Assembly: GCA_033030425.1 (NCBI GenBank)
Contig: JAUFSD010000008.1
Span: forward strand, 1,798,001 to 1,862,000
DNA length: 64,000 bases
Reading direction: 5' to 3'
Source of the DNA: Verpa conica
Lineage: Eukaryota > Ascomycota > Pezizomycetes > Pezizales > Morchellaceae
The notes beneath the pieces are model-generated. The model searched no databases. It saw only the letters and a list, made by a program, of their open reading frames with translations, and was not told the origin of the DNA. Each line of letters opens with the position of its first letter. The stretch's first letter is position 1. This document shows, piece by piece, positions 34,337-46,400 of this stretch. The translations under genes were made by a program, and so were the position numbers.

Positions 34337-36365
34337 CGCTGATCCCAGCTTGTCGAATTCCGTGGAGTTGGTTAATATATAGTTGTCTTGCTATTAACAA
34401 CTTACGTGCAATCCAATTCCAAGTATTACTCTGTAAAGACTCTCGTCTTGATATGCGAAGGTCGGTTCGGGAGCGTATCAGAGTAATTTATACAACGGTT
34501 TTATGAATTACCTGGCTCTAGGAGAACCTCGATAACTGTTCCAAAGAGCATGTAATTTTAAGCCTCCGAACTTAGAAAGCATTTGGAAAAATTACTACTT
34601 GCCTATTCCAATAATCTTAAATGAAGCTTCCAGGTGCTATCACAAGACCTACTAGCTAAGGTTACATAAACCCCTTTGTGCATACTGAATATAAATTTAG
34701 TATGCGTCATTTAATGAGGGGAAATGCTATATTTAACCATTTACTGGCTCATGAGATAGAGTAAACTCACTTGAATTTATTGCCCTTCCCTTCGTCGACT
34801 TTGGTAGCCCCCTCAAGTGAATGAGGTTTATACCAGTACAATGAGATCTATGCACATACACCTTGAGACGTATCTTGCACTATTCACTTCCCACCTTGCC
34901 AGAGAAGCTGGGATAAATTAAGGGGCCTAGGCTATTATAATATGTATTAAGTGTTGTTGTTTTTAGCGAGGAGTTCTCGGGGATGGAAGAAATAAATCCA
35001 CATCAACCAGCCACGTGGGAAACACACCTGTCACATCGCCAGTTAAAAAACGGTAACCTTCTGTAACAGGGACTTAACGCAGAATAAGCTTCAGGGAAAC
35101 CCTAGTATCCCGATAGGTTGCCCATCACTGGTACAACTGTACCCGGGGCAGGTAAAAAGTGCTCATAATACAAATCTTGGGCAAGAGATCTTTATTTGCG
35201 AAAACGCCTCTAACGGGCAAAGTACGCCTATCGATTGGTACGAATAAACTTCCATTGCCGGGTACTTCTTGCCCCCCCAGTAAATCGGATCGATCGATCG
35301 AAGACGCCAAACCGCGACTACGCCCAAAACAAGTGCACAAATTAAGCTATATGAAATTTAGCTAAGGTGTTTAAAACTTCCCTGGACAATTCTCACTGTT
35401 TCTGTGACTATTATTTTACAGACTATTTCGTGCCAAACCCGTATCACGTGGCGCCAAGGACTGTGCCTCCCGCCACATCACAAGCGTAATTATCAGCCGG
35501 TTACAACAAGCTGGGCACGAAATAGCACCAAGCATTGGTAAAAACATATTAAAAAGAAAACAGTATATTCGGTATAGGAATATGCATCTATGTAAGTGCA
35601 GTATAGCACGTGCCCTGTCCAAAGTCCCAAATTGATTCTGCCAGATCTCATTTGGGCCTAGTTTTACAGCGGTCAGCACTTTTTCGTACTCGTAGCCAGG
35701 TGGTTCTGGAATATGGTAACCCGGAGCGCCCATGCCTCTCCTACGAAGTTACCTCTGTAAGTCTGTGCCGTTGTGTATTCTAAAATTTATTTCTCGGTAG
35801 GATGAATGACCGGCCTTAGATTTTATTTATTCAAGGTAAAACACCCTCTTAGGTATAGAGATATAATGTGACAGTGGGTACAATGCGGCGATCCCTATTA
35901 ACGTATTCAGGGAACGCTTGAAGACTACGAGTAGTCCATATTACTCTTAGCAGAAATCAGTTAACCATTGCCGTACGCCGGTCAGCTGTAACCCAACTTA
36001 CCCTCAACCATAAGCCGTTTACGTAGTCCTCATAATACATTACCTACGCACAATAATCCGCCGGCCAAGGGTGAGGTAGACTATCTACCTATTTATGTTT
36101 AGTGGAGGTGCAGGGCCGCCTCTTACATTACGTATCAACACAAAAGATGACGGAACCGCTAAAAATAACTCTTTATATTATATTACAAATACGGCTAGGC
36201 ATCTTTAATATAGAGGTTTTCGTAAACCTTCAAGCTAATAAGGCTATGGAACATGTAGGAAACAGTAATATAACGTGCAAAATATAGGAAAACAACATAT
36301 CACTTATACTTCCTAACCAAAGTAAACTGTGTCGCAACTGAATCAGCCAGCTAGTATTCCAAATA
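34337..36365. other. Intergenic
   Basis: About 2 kb without a recognisable gene. A 105-codon minus frame at 35416-35733 and a 71-codon one at 35125-35340 have no known motifs and no plausible partner exons. The region ends at an inverted-repeat element. Confidence 0.45.
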
Positions 36366-36508
36366 TTGTACTACGTCTGTCGGGGTAGGTCTGTTGACAG
36401 TAGCAGTGGTGGCACCAATCCCCACTGAAGGTTATTGGCTATTCCCAGGAAAATCCGCCACCACCACAGCCAGGTGTCAACAGGTTCACCCTGGCAGACG
36501 TAGTACAA
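36366..36508. repeat. MITE-like inverted repeat in the promoter of the hydrolase-ankyrin gene
   Basis: The left end reads ttgtactacgtctgtcgggg and ctgttgacag, then gtggtggc. The right end in reverse complement reads ttgtactacgtctgccaggg, cctgttgacac and gtggtggtggc. The 17-base outermost block is exact to a single mismatch. It ends only about 20 bases before the ATG at 36529, so it must overlap the promoter or leader. It shares internal blocks with 29373-29487. Confidence 0.65.
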
Positions 36509-36528
36509 CTCAACCCCGCTAAGTGTAT

Positions 36529-39246
36529 ATGATTCTACCTTCGCTTACTTCCACTTACCGCTTCTCCACCTTATTAAATATACAGGATTTACGAACCCCA
36601 ATGACTAATCAGGGGCCACGGACGAAAGATATAGTGTTCAGGGTCACAGGACTTCCTCCTGAAGCTACAGTGGATGACTTGAGTACCGCACTCTCAGAGC
36701 TTTTGAGTGAGGACAGCGCACTTGACACCAAGCAGACTACCTTACTGCCATCCTGCTACGATGATGGAACTCAAACTGCTCTTGTCCAGTTCAAGCCGTA
36801 CTCACCGAAAGACTTAGATATTCTCCCAAATGGTGAGGGCTACGAAATCGAGTACAACAGCTATGATATTAGCATAGATAAGGACTTTTATGGCCTGACC
36901 CAACTATACCCTACAGCAGGGGGGATAAAAGCAGAGTAAGTTTTACCATGTACGTGTGTTTGGAAAGAGAGAGGATGAAATTTCGGGCGTTTGTTTGTAT
37001 TTTGCCTTACCCGGAGCACCGCTCGATAACCATATTTCGCAAGAGTCACTACTAGGCACTATATATTTCAATATATTTTCGTGACATCAGCTTACTCATG
37101 TTTTGATAGTATTGTGGCTGTATCCGGGCTTAATGGCCATGCGTATGGATCGTGGAGAGGGAGGGGGGGTCTGAGGAGGATGTGGCTTCGACATTTCCTT
37201 GGTCAAGACTTTCCTGATTGTAGGACCATGATATACGGATACAATTCGAAACTCGGTAGCAATGCGGTACACACAACCCTAGATTACACCATGAACTTTC
37301 TAGAGGGGTTGAGAAAGGCAAGAAGATTAGAACAGGTAGATTAGCCCTATTTTCCACTAGCACCCAATCTATGTCGTTAAAGAAACCTAACAACCCCTCT
37401 AGGAGAAGAAAAGACCGATAATATTCATTGGCCACAGTTTTGGGGGACTTATTATCGCTCAGGTACTGTATACAATCAGGGTTTGATCCACTAAAGCTGC
37501 CGAGGTCCAACTTGGTTATGAACCAGTAAGCATGTGGTTCAGTCCATTTCATTACCCAGTCGGAACCCGGCGTGCTACCAGGTACTAATTTGTATCATCT
37601 AGTCAATTGTGAAAGCTAGGGAGAGTGGTGATACAAGTTTTCTACATTCTCTATTTCAGAGCACCCGCGCCATAATATTCTTTGGTACCCCGCATCGCGG
37701 CCTTTTGGTTGATGATATACTTGCCATGCTTGGGGAGGGTTCGCCGAGAGAAGAGCTTGTTAGATCAATCGAAGGCAAATCGGAGAACCTAAAAACAGAA
37801 CTAGATAAGTTCATCCAGTGCTCCTCGAGCTTCAAGATAGTCAGCTTCCATGAGACCGGTCAAACCCGGAAACTAAAACAGGTTTGTACGCCAAGTTCAC
37901 CATCAGCAGAATTTACTTTTATTTGTATCATATTTTTATTTTATTCTGGTAGCTAAAAAAGTAATAAGGGCGAGGATGGTAGATGGTCAAGGAGCGGCGC
38001 CTACTTTAAATCTGTAGAAAGAAAGTCCTCAATACTAGAGCTACCAGGGGTAATCGAGGAAGCCCTGCCTGCCGAAGGGGACCATTCCGATATGGTCAAG
38101 TTCAACCACAGAGTCCGCTCAATGTCGTACACCAGTGTCGTCAGACACTTGAAAATTTTTACGTCGGATGCAATTCTAAATGGTAAGGATGAATCACTTG
38201 AACCCGCCTTTTGGGATTTTTGCGGCTAACATAGAGATGGTATTGTAATAGAAATATACGAGGAGCACAAAGACAATACAAACGCCCCCCAAGACAACAC
38301 TTTTGCTAATGGAGACAAATTAGCGGCACTTATACTACAATCCAAATCCGAAGAGGATTTGAGAATTGAGGAAAGAAGTGTAGAACTCCACACAGCAGTT
38401 TGTAGGGGGGATGAGTCAAGTGCCAAGATGCTGCTTAGCGGAGGTGTAGACATCAACAAACCCTGGGGAGGAAAAACACTGCTGCAGGTTGCAGCCGAGG
38501 CCGGGAATTATAGGATGGTGGACTTGCTTGTACGGAGAGGGGCAGATGTCGCCGCGGTGGATGACAAAGGGGACACGGCACTACACTTTTCAGCTCAGAA
38601 GGGTCATAAGAAGATCACAGAGGTGCTTTTAGCCCATGGAGCTAAAATCAATGCGAAGAATACCTATGGAAGTACGGCCTTACACTTTACTGTTCTCCGT
38701 AGGTATTCAAAGGTGACAGAGGTACTTTTGAAGCACAAGGCGAGCACCTCGGAGTCAGGTTCCGATTGGTACACGCCTTTACACCTTGCAGCAATAGTAG
38801 GGGATAATGAAGCTGTGGAGATGCTTCTGAAGAGTGGGGCAGACATTGAAGCGGTGGATAACAAAGGGGATACGGCACTACACCACGCAGCTCAAAACGG
38901 GCAAAGGAAAGTCACGGAAGTGCTTTTGAGACATGGGGCTAAAATAGATGCAAAGAATACTTATGGTAGCACGGCATTGTACTCCACGCCACTCCGTAGA
39001 TGCCCAAGGGTTACAGAGATCCTTTTGGAGAACGGAGCGAGTACCACGGAGTCAGGTTGTGATTGGTACACGCCATTGCATCTTGCAGCAATGGCAGGAG
39101 ATGAAGAGACGGTAGAGATGCTTTTAAAGGGCGGGACAAATGCTCAGATAACTGATAACCATGGGAAAACGGCACTGGACCTCGCACGTACAGCGGGGCA
39201 TACGAAGGTAGTGGAGGTCTTGACACACAGAACCAGACGGCGGTGA
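36529..39246 (+). CDS. Alpha/beta-hydrolase (PGAP1/DUF676-like) with ankyrin repeats
   Basis: Six exons: 36529-36935, 37110-37335, 37403-37462, 37603-37881, 37969-38182 and 38237-39246; 731 residues (Met at 36601 is an alternative start). Residues about 30-135 form an N-terminal module with VFRVTGLP, a helix, LLPSCYDDG, TALVQFKP and IDKDFYGLTQLYP. Next is a serine-hydrolase fold: IVAVSGLNGHAYGSW, TMIYGYNSK, FIGHSFGG (nucleophile Ser about 223), IIFFGTPHRG and DHSDMVKF with the probable catalytic His. This set is typical of the lipase-like effector domains fused to fungal STAND proteins, but no NB-ARC follows. After a short linker the C-terminal 295 residues are about eight ankyrin repeats, with an internal 99-residue duplication. 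Exons 2 and 3 match the sizes and phases of the paralogue at 52255. Probable cytosolic defence or self/non-self factor, by family. Confidence 0.8.
38557..39150 (+). repeat. Tandem duplication of a three-ankyrin module (2 x 297 bp)
   Basis: Residues starting VDDKGDTALHFSAQKGH (base 38557) recur 297 bases later as VDNKGDTALHHAAQNGQ (38854). The unit is 99 residues, exactly three 33-residue ankyrin repeats, each ending with a copy of DWYTPLHLAA. Differences cluster at a limited set of positions such as HF/HH, ITEV/VTEV and LHFTVL/LYSTPL. Confidence 0.8.
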
Positions 39247-42200
39247 CTTATTATATCCCAAATTAACTGTACATTTCATCGCATAAGATTCTACAGGAGT
39301 ATTTATTGGTAATAAATATTAATATCCTTGGCTCCTTGCTTTTATGAAATTATTCAAACCATGCGCAGGGTATATAACCCACTTCTTTGAGTCATTGGAA
39401 ACACTAAGGCGTAGTTGACCCATCAAAGATCTGCTGGGTTCTATTGCTAGTTCTGTGCAGCTACACAAGAAATTTATCTCTTACGAGTTTTGTCCTTAGG
39501 TCACTGAGCTGAGCAGAGCATAAAGGTTTTCCACTCGGACCGTTGTACATACTGACGGACGTTGTTAAGCCTCAAGGTAACAGCACGACCGTACAGGCAA
39601 GCGGGATCCTCGAGACGTGGTGGCGCGTTGACCACTTTTATTAAATACACGAGATAATTAGTGACGATTCCCAAATTCGTTCAAGATATGGTATTCTAGC
39701 AGTTATTTTGAGTTACAAGTTTGTGATAGTTGATACAGTGGTACATGCGGCTCTGCAGGAGGTTCCAGGTGCAGAGTCCCAAGCACGGTGATAAGCAACC
39801 CCGCTAGCGATAAGAGTGACGTCATGTCTCAGCCGACGCGGCTCTGCGAGAAGCTCTGGCTCAGGGGCGATACAGCTGGCGGCTCTCCTGATCAGAAGGT
39901 TCTACATTTTGGAATGAAAGAGTGCCTCTAAAACGATAAACGCTTTGAATCTCTTCATTGGAAATGCTTAAGTACTTTGCCTTTCACCACTCCATACTGT
40001 GATGACCTTCCACTGTGTTAGTTGTAGGTAGGGCCTCAGCTAAAATCACCCCACCTACCGCAGTCCCCTGTACTTTGGAACTTGGAGCGATGTAGAAGAC
40101 TAAGCTGTATTCCATACCCTTGCCTAATACTGAGACTCACTTTAGAAGTTTTCGGGCGGGAAGGTAAATATTTCGTGGTGTTGTGTAAATATCCCCACTC
40201 ACAATGGGTGTAGGTGTGGAATCCGCCATGAGTAACCCACATATGGCGATTCGATTTAGGGTCTTCCCATACAGCGTCTATAGAATTTGACGGTGTCTCA
40301 GAACACTTGGAATTCCTGGATATCAGCTAGCTGAGAGAGCTTTAAAGGGAGAGTTTCAATATAAAAGCTATAGTATTTCATGATAGTATATCTATTCAAT
40401 TATCTTACCCCCAGTCTAGAGGCGATTTTAAACAGGCGCCTGTTGCTTATTGAGACGACAGTAATCGAGCGCCTTCAGATTTGAGGACCTTCCATAACCG
40501 TAATAGGGACCTGGGAAGGAAGAAATTATCATTTACCTTTGCCTCCTTATTTTTCAGTCGGGTTGTGGATACTTAGTATGGGAAGGTTCTCGCTTCGCGT
40601 CCAAGAGAGCTTGACCATAGCTGTCGCCCCCACACCCCTATTACCAACTACCTAAGAGCACCCTGTCATGTATGTTCCCCGCTTAATTAGCATGTCTCTG
40701 CTATCTCACGGCGTGGATTTTACTGTCATGACGTACCCTTCTACGGGTGAAGATTGGTATAATTGACACTATTATTTGAAATTGCGGGGCTACATTCTTG
40801 AGATCTAAGCAGTATGGAGCTATTTAGATACTTAAAAGGCAAATCCCTTGGAGATTAAGCGAGGGATAGAGTAACGGTCAACTTGAACGGCCTCGCTTCG
40901 GCTATATTCTACCTACCTTCTATAACCCATACCATTGAGATAAAAAGGTCATATCTTTACAGTAGGAAATAGTCTTTTATTAGGTTTAGTCGTTTTTGTT
41001 TCGTCAACTCATGATAATCTGTCTAGGTGATACCACAAGCCTAATGAGTTGGGACTGAACACTGGTGGTGTAGAGAGTCCTTTCCCACTGTGCTTGAGTA
41101 GTCCTACAGTAGTTAGTTGTCTTGTGTTCCCCTTCCCGCGTGCGACATATGTACCCTCGCGACTTTGCCCTTGTTCCTTCTTACAACACAAACCCCTTTC
41201 CGTTATCCACTTTTTATCAACATGCGCATCAGACTCTTTGCTGAGTGGAAGCAGTGAGGTTTCTCACAATTAGTCTACCATCGAAGTATAGAGCTACGTA
41301 TAGCTTTTTTTTGCATCAACAATCACGGTGTCTATTTGTGTCAGACCCTTTGCAGAATAGGGGCAGTGAGGTTTCTCACAGTAAGTCCACTACTGATGCA
41401 AAGGGCTACAGATGGCATTCGTTCTTTACACTGGTAACCTCTCCGATGAAGGCGGTAAGCGAGTCGCCGAGGTCTGAGGAGTCATCGTGTTACCAGTTAC
41501 GGTCCAGCAACCACGATGTCAGTATGCATGTTAGACTTTTTGTTCATGAGGCAGTGAGGTTTCTCGCAGTTAGTCCGCCACTGATACAACTGGCTATGCA
41601 TGATATCTCCTATAGTCATTATAAAAAAACCCCAAACAATTCTTGAATGCATGGTTCTGTTATTTCTTTCTTCCATGGTTCCACGACTATTTTTGGGGTG
41701 TTCTTATCATCGGGCATGCTGGATGCTTTCCCTGGAGCACCGGTTCGCTTAGTAGGATCATGGCTTCATTAAACCATTCTAGCGTATCTTTTTCTTTATC
41801 TCTTTATATGCTTAGGGTGGGTCGCTGATATTTCCAATAGGATATCCCTCTTGCAAATACACGGAAACTGTGCCTCTCAGGCTACATAACCTCCCAACCG
41901 TCTTTCTTCCGGTATTAAGATAACGACTGGTTCATCCGCTCCGCCTTGTCTCTGCTACACCTGGATCGGCTGCTCACCATAAGTCCCTTCCGTTCAATAA
42001 TATCGTCCACAAAATCGAGCCTTCCTGCATCATCATTACTGGAACCCTCTTTGGTTCCCCCGGTTCTCCGCCTTGGATCCGGATACACATGTCGACCAAT
42101 CTGGTGTCTTTCGTGAGAACAGCAAGAGTCACTCCCCAGTTATTAGTTGCTTTTTTCTGTAATCGGCCGATTCAGCCTCAACTACGGCTACCTAATGCAG

Positions 42201-43460
42201 GGTACGTTTTAGATGTGGGATCAGCACTGGCACATGGAGTGAATAGGATTCATTCAAAGATGTTTAAGGCGGCCTCTCCTCTCACTGCATTTATCCAATC
42301 TTATAGTTTAGCGTGTTTGGACTAGCTGGTTTTGCTATTAATTGGCTGCTGATGCGACAAGCAGAAGCGCCCAGATCTGTAGATGCAACCTATACCAGAA
42401 TCCTTTACCTGCGGCTTTGGGTTCAGCGCATACCCTAGATATTTACACTTTTACTATCATGGCTTAGTATCTTGGATATGCTGCCCTATCTCACTGGGAA
42501 TGGCTAGTGGTGGGGTGTATCTCACGATACCAGTCGAATTATGATTTAAACTTTGGTGGGACTGACCATAGGATTTATTCTGCTTTCCCATTAGCCAAAC
42601 TCAACCCAGAGTTTAATCACAGCAATTAAATAAATATATCTAGGGCACTACTTGCTTCAGAATTGGGCGAAATCCGTAGATATCTACAACTACGGTAACG
42701 GATTTATGGTCACCCATAACTGATAGGCCAAGCATTGTGCTCGAGTGTAGTAGTGGTCGATTGGGATATAGATCCTAGATCCTTATTTCTAATTTAGCAC
42801 TTGAGATATTGGTATGTAAAGTGAGGCTTATTGCTCAGGCTTAATACTTCACCTCAATCTAAACTTTGTTGCCAAGGGATCTGCACTATCAAAAGGCGCA
42901 AAACACGGAGAGACTAATGAAAGCCAAAATCTCCTGCTAATCTCCCGCTCTGTACCATGTACGGTGTTTACTAATTCACACTGACCAACTGGCTACATCG
43001 CTCACCTTAGTTGGCTTAAATTCTCGCAATGTGATGGTGGCATGAAGTATAATCTTGTGAACCTCGATTTGGTGTTCGTAAGACATGTACTGGAATATTT
43101 TTGCTTTTCATACAATACATCCATGTATGTTTTACCAATTAGTACCTAGGTAGTCGTTATGATGCAGCAAGGCTAGATGTTCTGAACTGGGCTGCGTACT
43201 CCGATGTGTGTGCCTTGCCCGCTGGTGGCTCTGTTCACTGGTGGGGCGGTGTATTGGGGTTATACCAAACATAAATCTCTGTAATTTCCCCCCTAGAGTG
43301 GAGCTATTCATTGCAAGATCCCACGCACAACTCTTGTCTTACTTAGACTTGTCGCTATCTGAGCACTAGGCCCTTTACTACACGATTATTACAATTCACA
43401 ACCACCCTTTCTCTCGCTGTCATCGCACGCTGTTTAACCAAATCCGAAATACTCCGAAAC
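39247..43460. other. Intergenic between hydrolase-ankyrin and STAND receptor genes
   Basis: About 4.2 kb without a supported gene. The frames at 41245-41646 and 41049-41273 overlap degenerate repeats (41223-41610) and are not called. A 78-codon frame at 42089-42325 has no recognisable motif. Confidence 0.45.
41223..41610 (+). repeat. Three decayed copies of a short repeat
   Basis: The core gcagtgaggtttctc followed by (g/a)cag.tagtc..cca occurs at about 41251, 41367 and 41554. Each is preceded by a variant of agactctttg. Spacing is uneven (about 116 and 187 bases), so these are diverged or interrupted copies. Confidence 0.5.
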
Positions 43461-46400
43461 ATGAGTTCAAAAACAGATCAACCATATGGGGTTAAGGTTC
43501 TAGTTGAGGGAACTGATCCTCTCATTGAGTATGTATTCTCTTGTCATCATACTTATAGGTATACTTATATATGTACACAGCTTAGTCGCAGTACATGGGC
43601 TTGACGGCCATCGAGAGCGTACCTGGACGGCAAAAAACGAAGCTTCATGGCTCCGTGATTACCTCCCAACGATAGTCCCCAATGCCCGTATCCTGGTCTA
43701 TGGTTACGATGGCAGGACACGTAGCTCTGAGCCATTGAGTTGTCAAAAGTTACACGATCATGCAATTAGTCTAGTTACAGATCTCACCCTCCATAGGAAA
43801 GTAACAAAGGTAGGTCCCCATGATGGTCGTAGTGAGGGTCAGTAATACTTACAGCCTATATTGATCTAGACTAGCAAGCGACCAATTATCTTTATTGCGC
43901 ATAGTATAGGAGGCATCATAGTCAAAGATGTAACATCACCTCACCTCTAGGTTCGCAAGATACCATATAGAGTAGTATAGATAGGACAATGGGTGGTGGG
44001 GATGTTGAATTGCGAGATCGTCCATCACCCGATTATCTTACTACGGAATAGTGGTTTCTTTTTACGCTCTGTGCAAATATTCTAACGGGAATTTCAGGCA
44101 CTCATCCACTCGAGTTCCGCCAACAAGAGTAATTTGGAACATCACAACGCGATCAAGACCTCCACCTATGGCATACTCTTTTTTGGCACACCGCACCAAG
44201 GATCGGATATTCTCACATTGACGCGAAGCCTCATGGATACTGCTTCGCGTAAGAAAGCAAATCATGATATTTTTAAGAATTTAGAGAAAGGGTCCGAGTT
44301 GCTCCAGAAGCAGATTGGGCAGTATAATCATATTAGCAGTCATTTTGTCACAAAGTGTTTTTATGAGGCGTATAAGTCATCCTCTGGTAGGGGTACTGTA
44401 AGTTTTACTGCCCCAAGTATAATAACTACGGTTCAGGGGAGCTAATACCCTCAAGACCGTAGCACCAGATTCTGCAATAGTCCCTGGTGCTACTAATGTC
44501 GAAGTCTTTCCGATTTATAGCAACCATGAAGACATGGTAAAGTACGAAGTAGTGGATAATGATGATTTCAGGAGAGTCTCTTCATGTCTTCAGTTGATGG
44601 CAGAGGATGCCCCAGAGAAGGTTTCAGACAACTGGCAGAAATGGGAGAGAGTCAAAGGTAACGAGAGCACCATCCACCCATAATCTCAAATACCTAAGGC
44701 CCACAATCTAAGGGGGATGTCTAAATGTTAACTCAATTTTGATTAAGCTGCCGAGAGTAATGGCATGCAGATCACATTCGATATTCCTTTTGAGCCAGAA
44801 TATCCAAAGAATGAACATTTTACTGGTAGGCAAGGCCTATTAGATAAACTACACCAAACTATCGAGGAGGCACAACCCACTTTAGTCACTATAGTCCTTT
44901 ACGGCACTGGAGGTGTTGGGAAAACCCAAATAGCTTCTGAGTACACTCATACTCACCAGAAGGAGTATCAATCGATATTCTGGATCAACGCAGCCACCAA
45001 AGAGTCGATCGAGCTTGGGTACAGGACAGCAGCTCAACGATTAGTAAGGGAGCATGCAAAGATTGCATATGGCACAGATCCCAACTACTCTTTGATAGCA
45101 AAGAGCCTTGATATGATTGGTGCAGTGGATGAGAACGGTTCTATTTCTCCACAGGACGATCATACTGAATGCATAATCAGGGGGGTGAAGATGTGGCTGG
45201 CTAGAAAAGGGAACGAGAATTGGCTTCTTGTAATTGACAACGCCGACGACCTTGAAGATATGGAACTTGAAACATTTATACCAACAGCCGCATATGGTAC
45301 AATAATCATAACTAGCAGACGCACCAACTGGGCCTCCTTCACGACTGTGTTAGAGGTGGAGGTCATGCAGGAACAGGAGGGGAAGCTTTTACTTTTAAAG
45401 AGCGCAGGATTGGAAGGTGAGTTGGTTCGCAATACTTTACTACTTATGGGCTCCATATAGCCAATAGGTTCCACGATATCTACAATATATATCACTATTG
45501 CTAACGGGCTACAGAGGATCCTATTGCGGAAGACGTTGTCACAACGCTCGGTTCCTTACCTCTTGCTATTGTCCAGGCAGGGGCCTACGTTTTAGTTCAA
45601 CAAATGTCGCTTAAACGATACCTAGAAATCTACGATGAATGCTTCAACACTATATTCGGGGAGCCGCCATCAAAGGCAAATTGGCACTACGGGGATCGCA
45701 CAGTCAAAACAACATGGGAGATATCATATAAAGCAATAGCAGATAAGAACCAACAGGCCGCTGAAATACTATCACTATGTTCATTTATATCTAATGAGAA
45801 TATCTACGATGATATGTTACGCCGTGGCAAGAAGTTGAGAAAAGATGGTACGTTCAAAATCTCGATTATTTAGGGGGTGTGGGCATATACTGATGGACCT
45901 CGTAAATAGATATTACACTAGATACTGCATTAGGACTATTATTTTCATATTCATTAGCGCATCGTAAAGGGCTGAGCGACAGCTTCTACATTCATCCTTT
46001 AGTTCATTTGTGGGCCCAAAAGCGCCTTGTGGAGCCTGAGTGTGTACAGAAGGCGGAGGAAGCTGTAGCGATGATTGCCAACATAATTTATCGGCAAGGA
46101 TATTGGACCACTAAGGATGTGGAAGGCGAAACTAGGATCTTACCACATATACTTACCACGGGGAAAAACTGTATGAAATATTTGAAGGTTAGATCGATCG
46201 GCCCGGAATTGGCTGCTATGATCAGCAAAATAGGCCGTGTATTTCATGAGAGAGGACAGCTAGAGGGGGCAGAGAGGCTGCAGCTGCAAGTACTGCAAGC
46301 GAACCAGAGTACCCTAGGCAAGGAGCACCCAGACACTCTCACGTCAATGAACAATCTAGCATCAACCTACCGGAATCAAGGGCGGCACAAGGAGGCGGAG

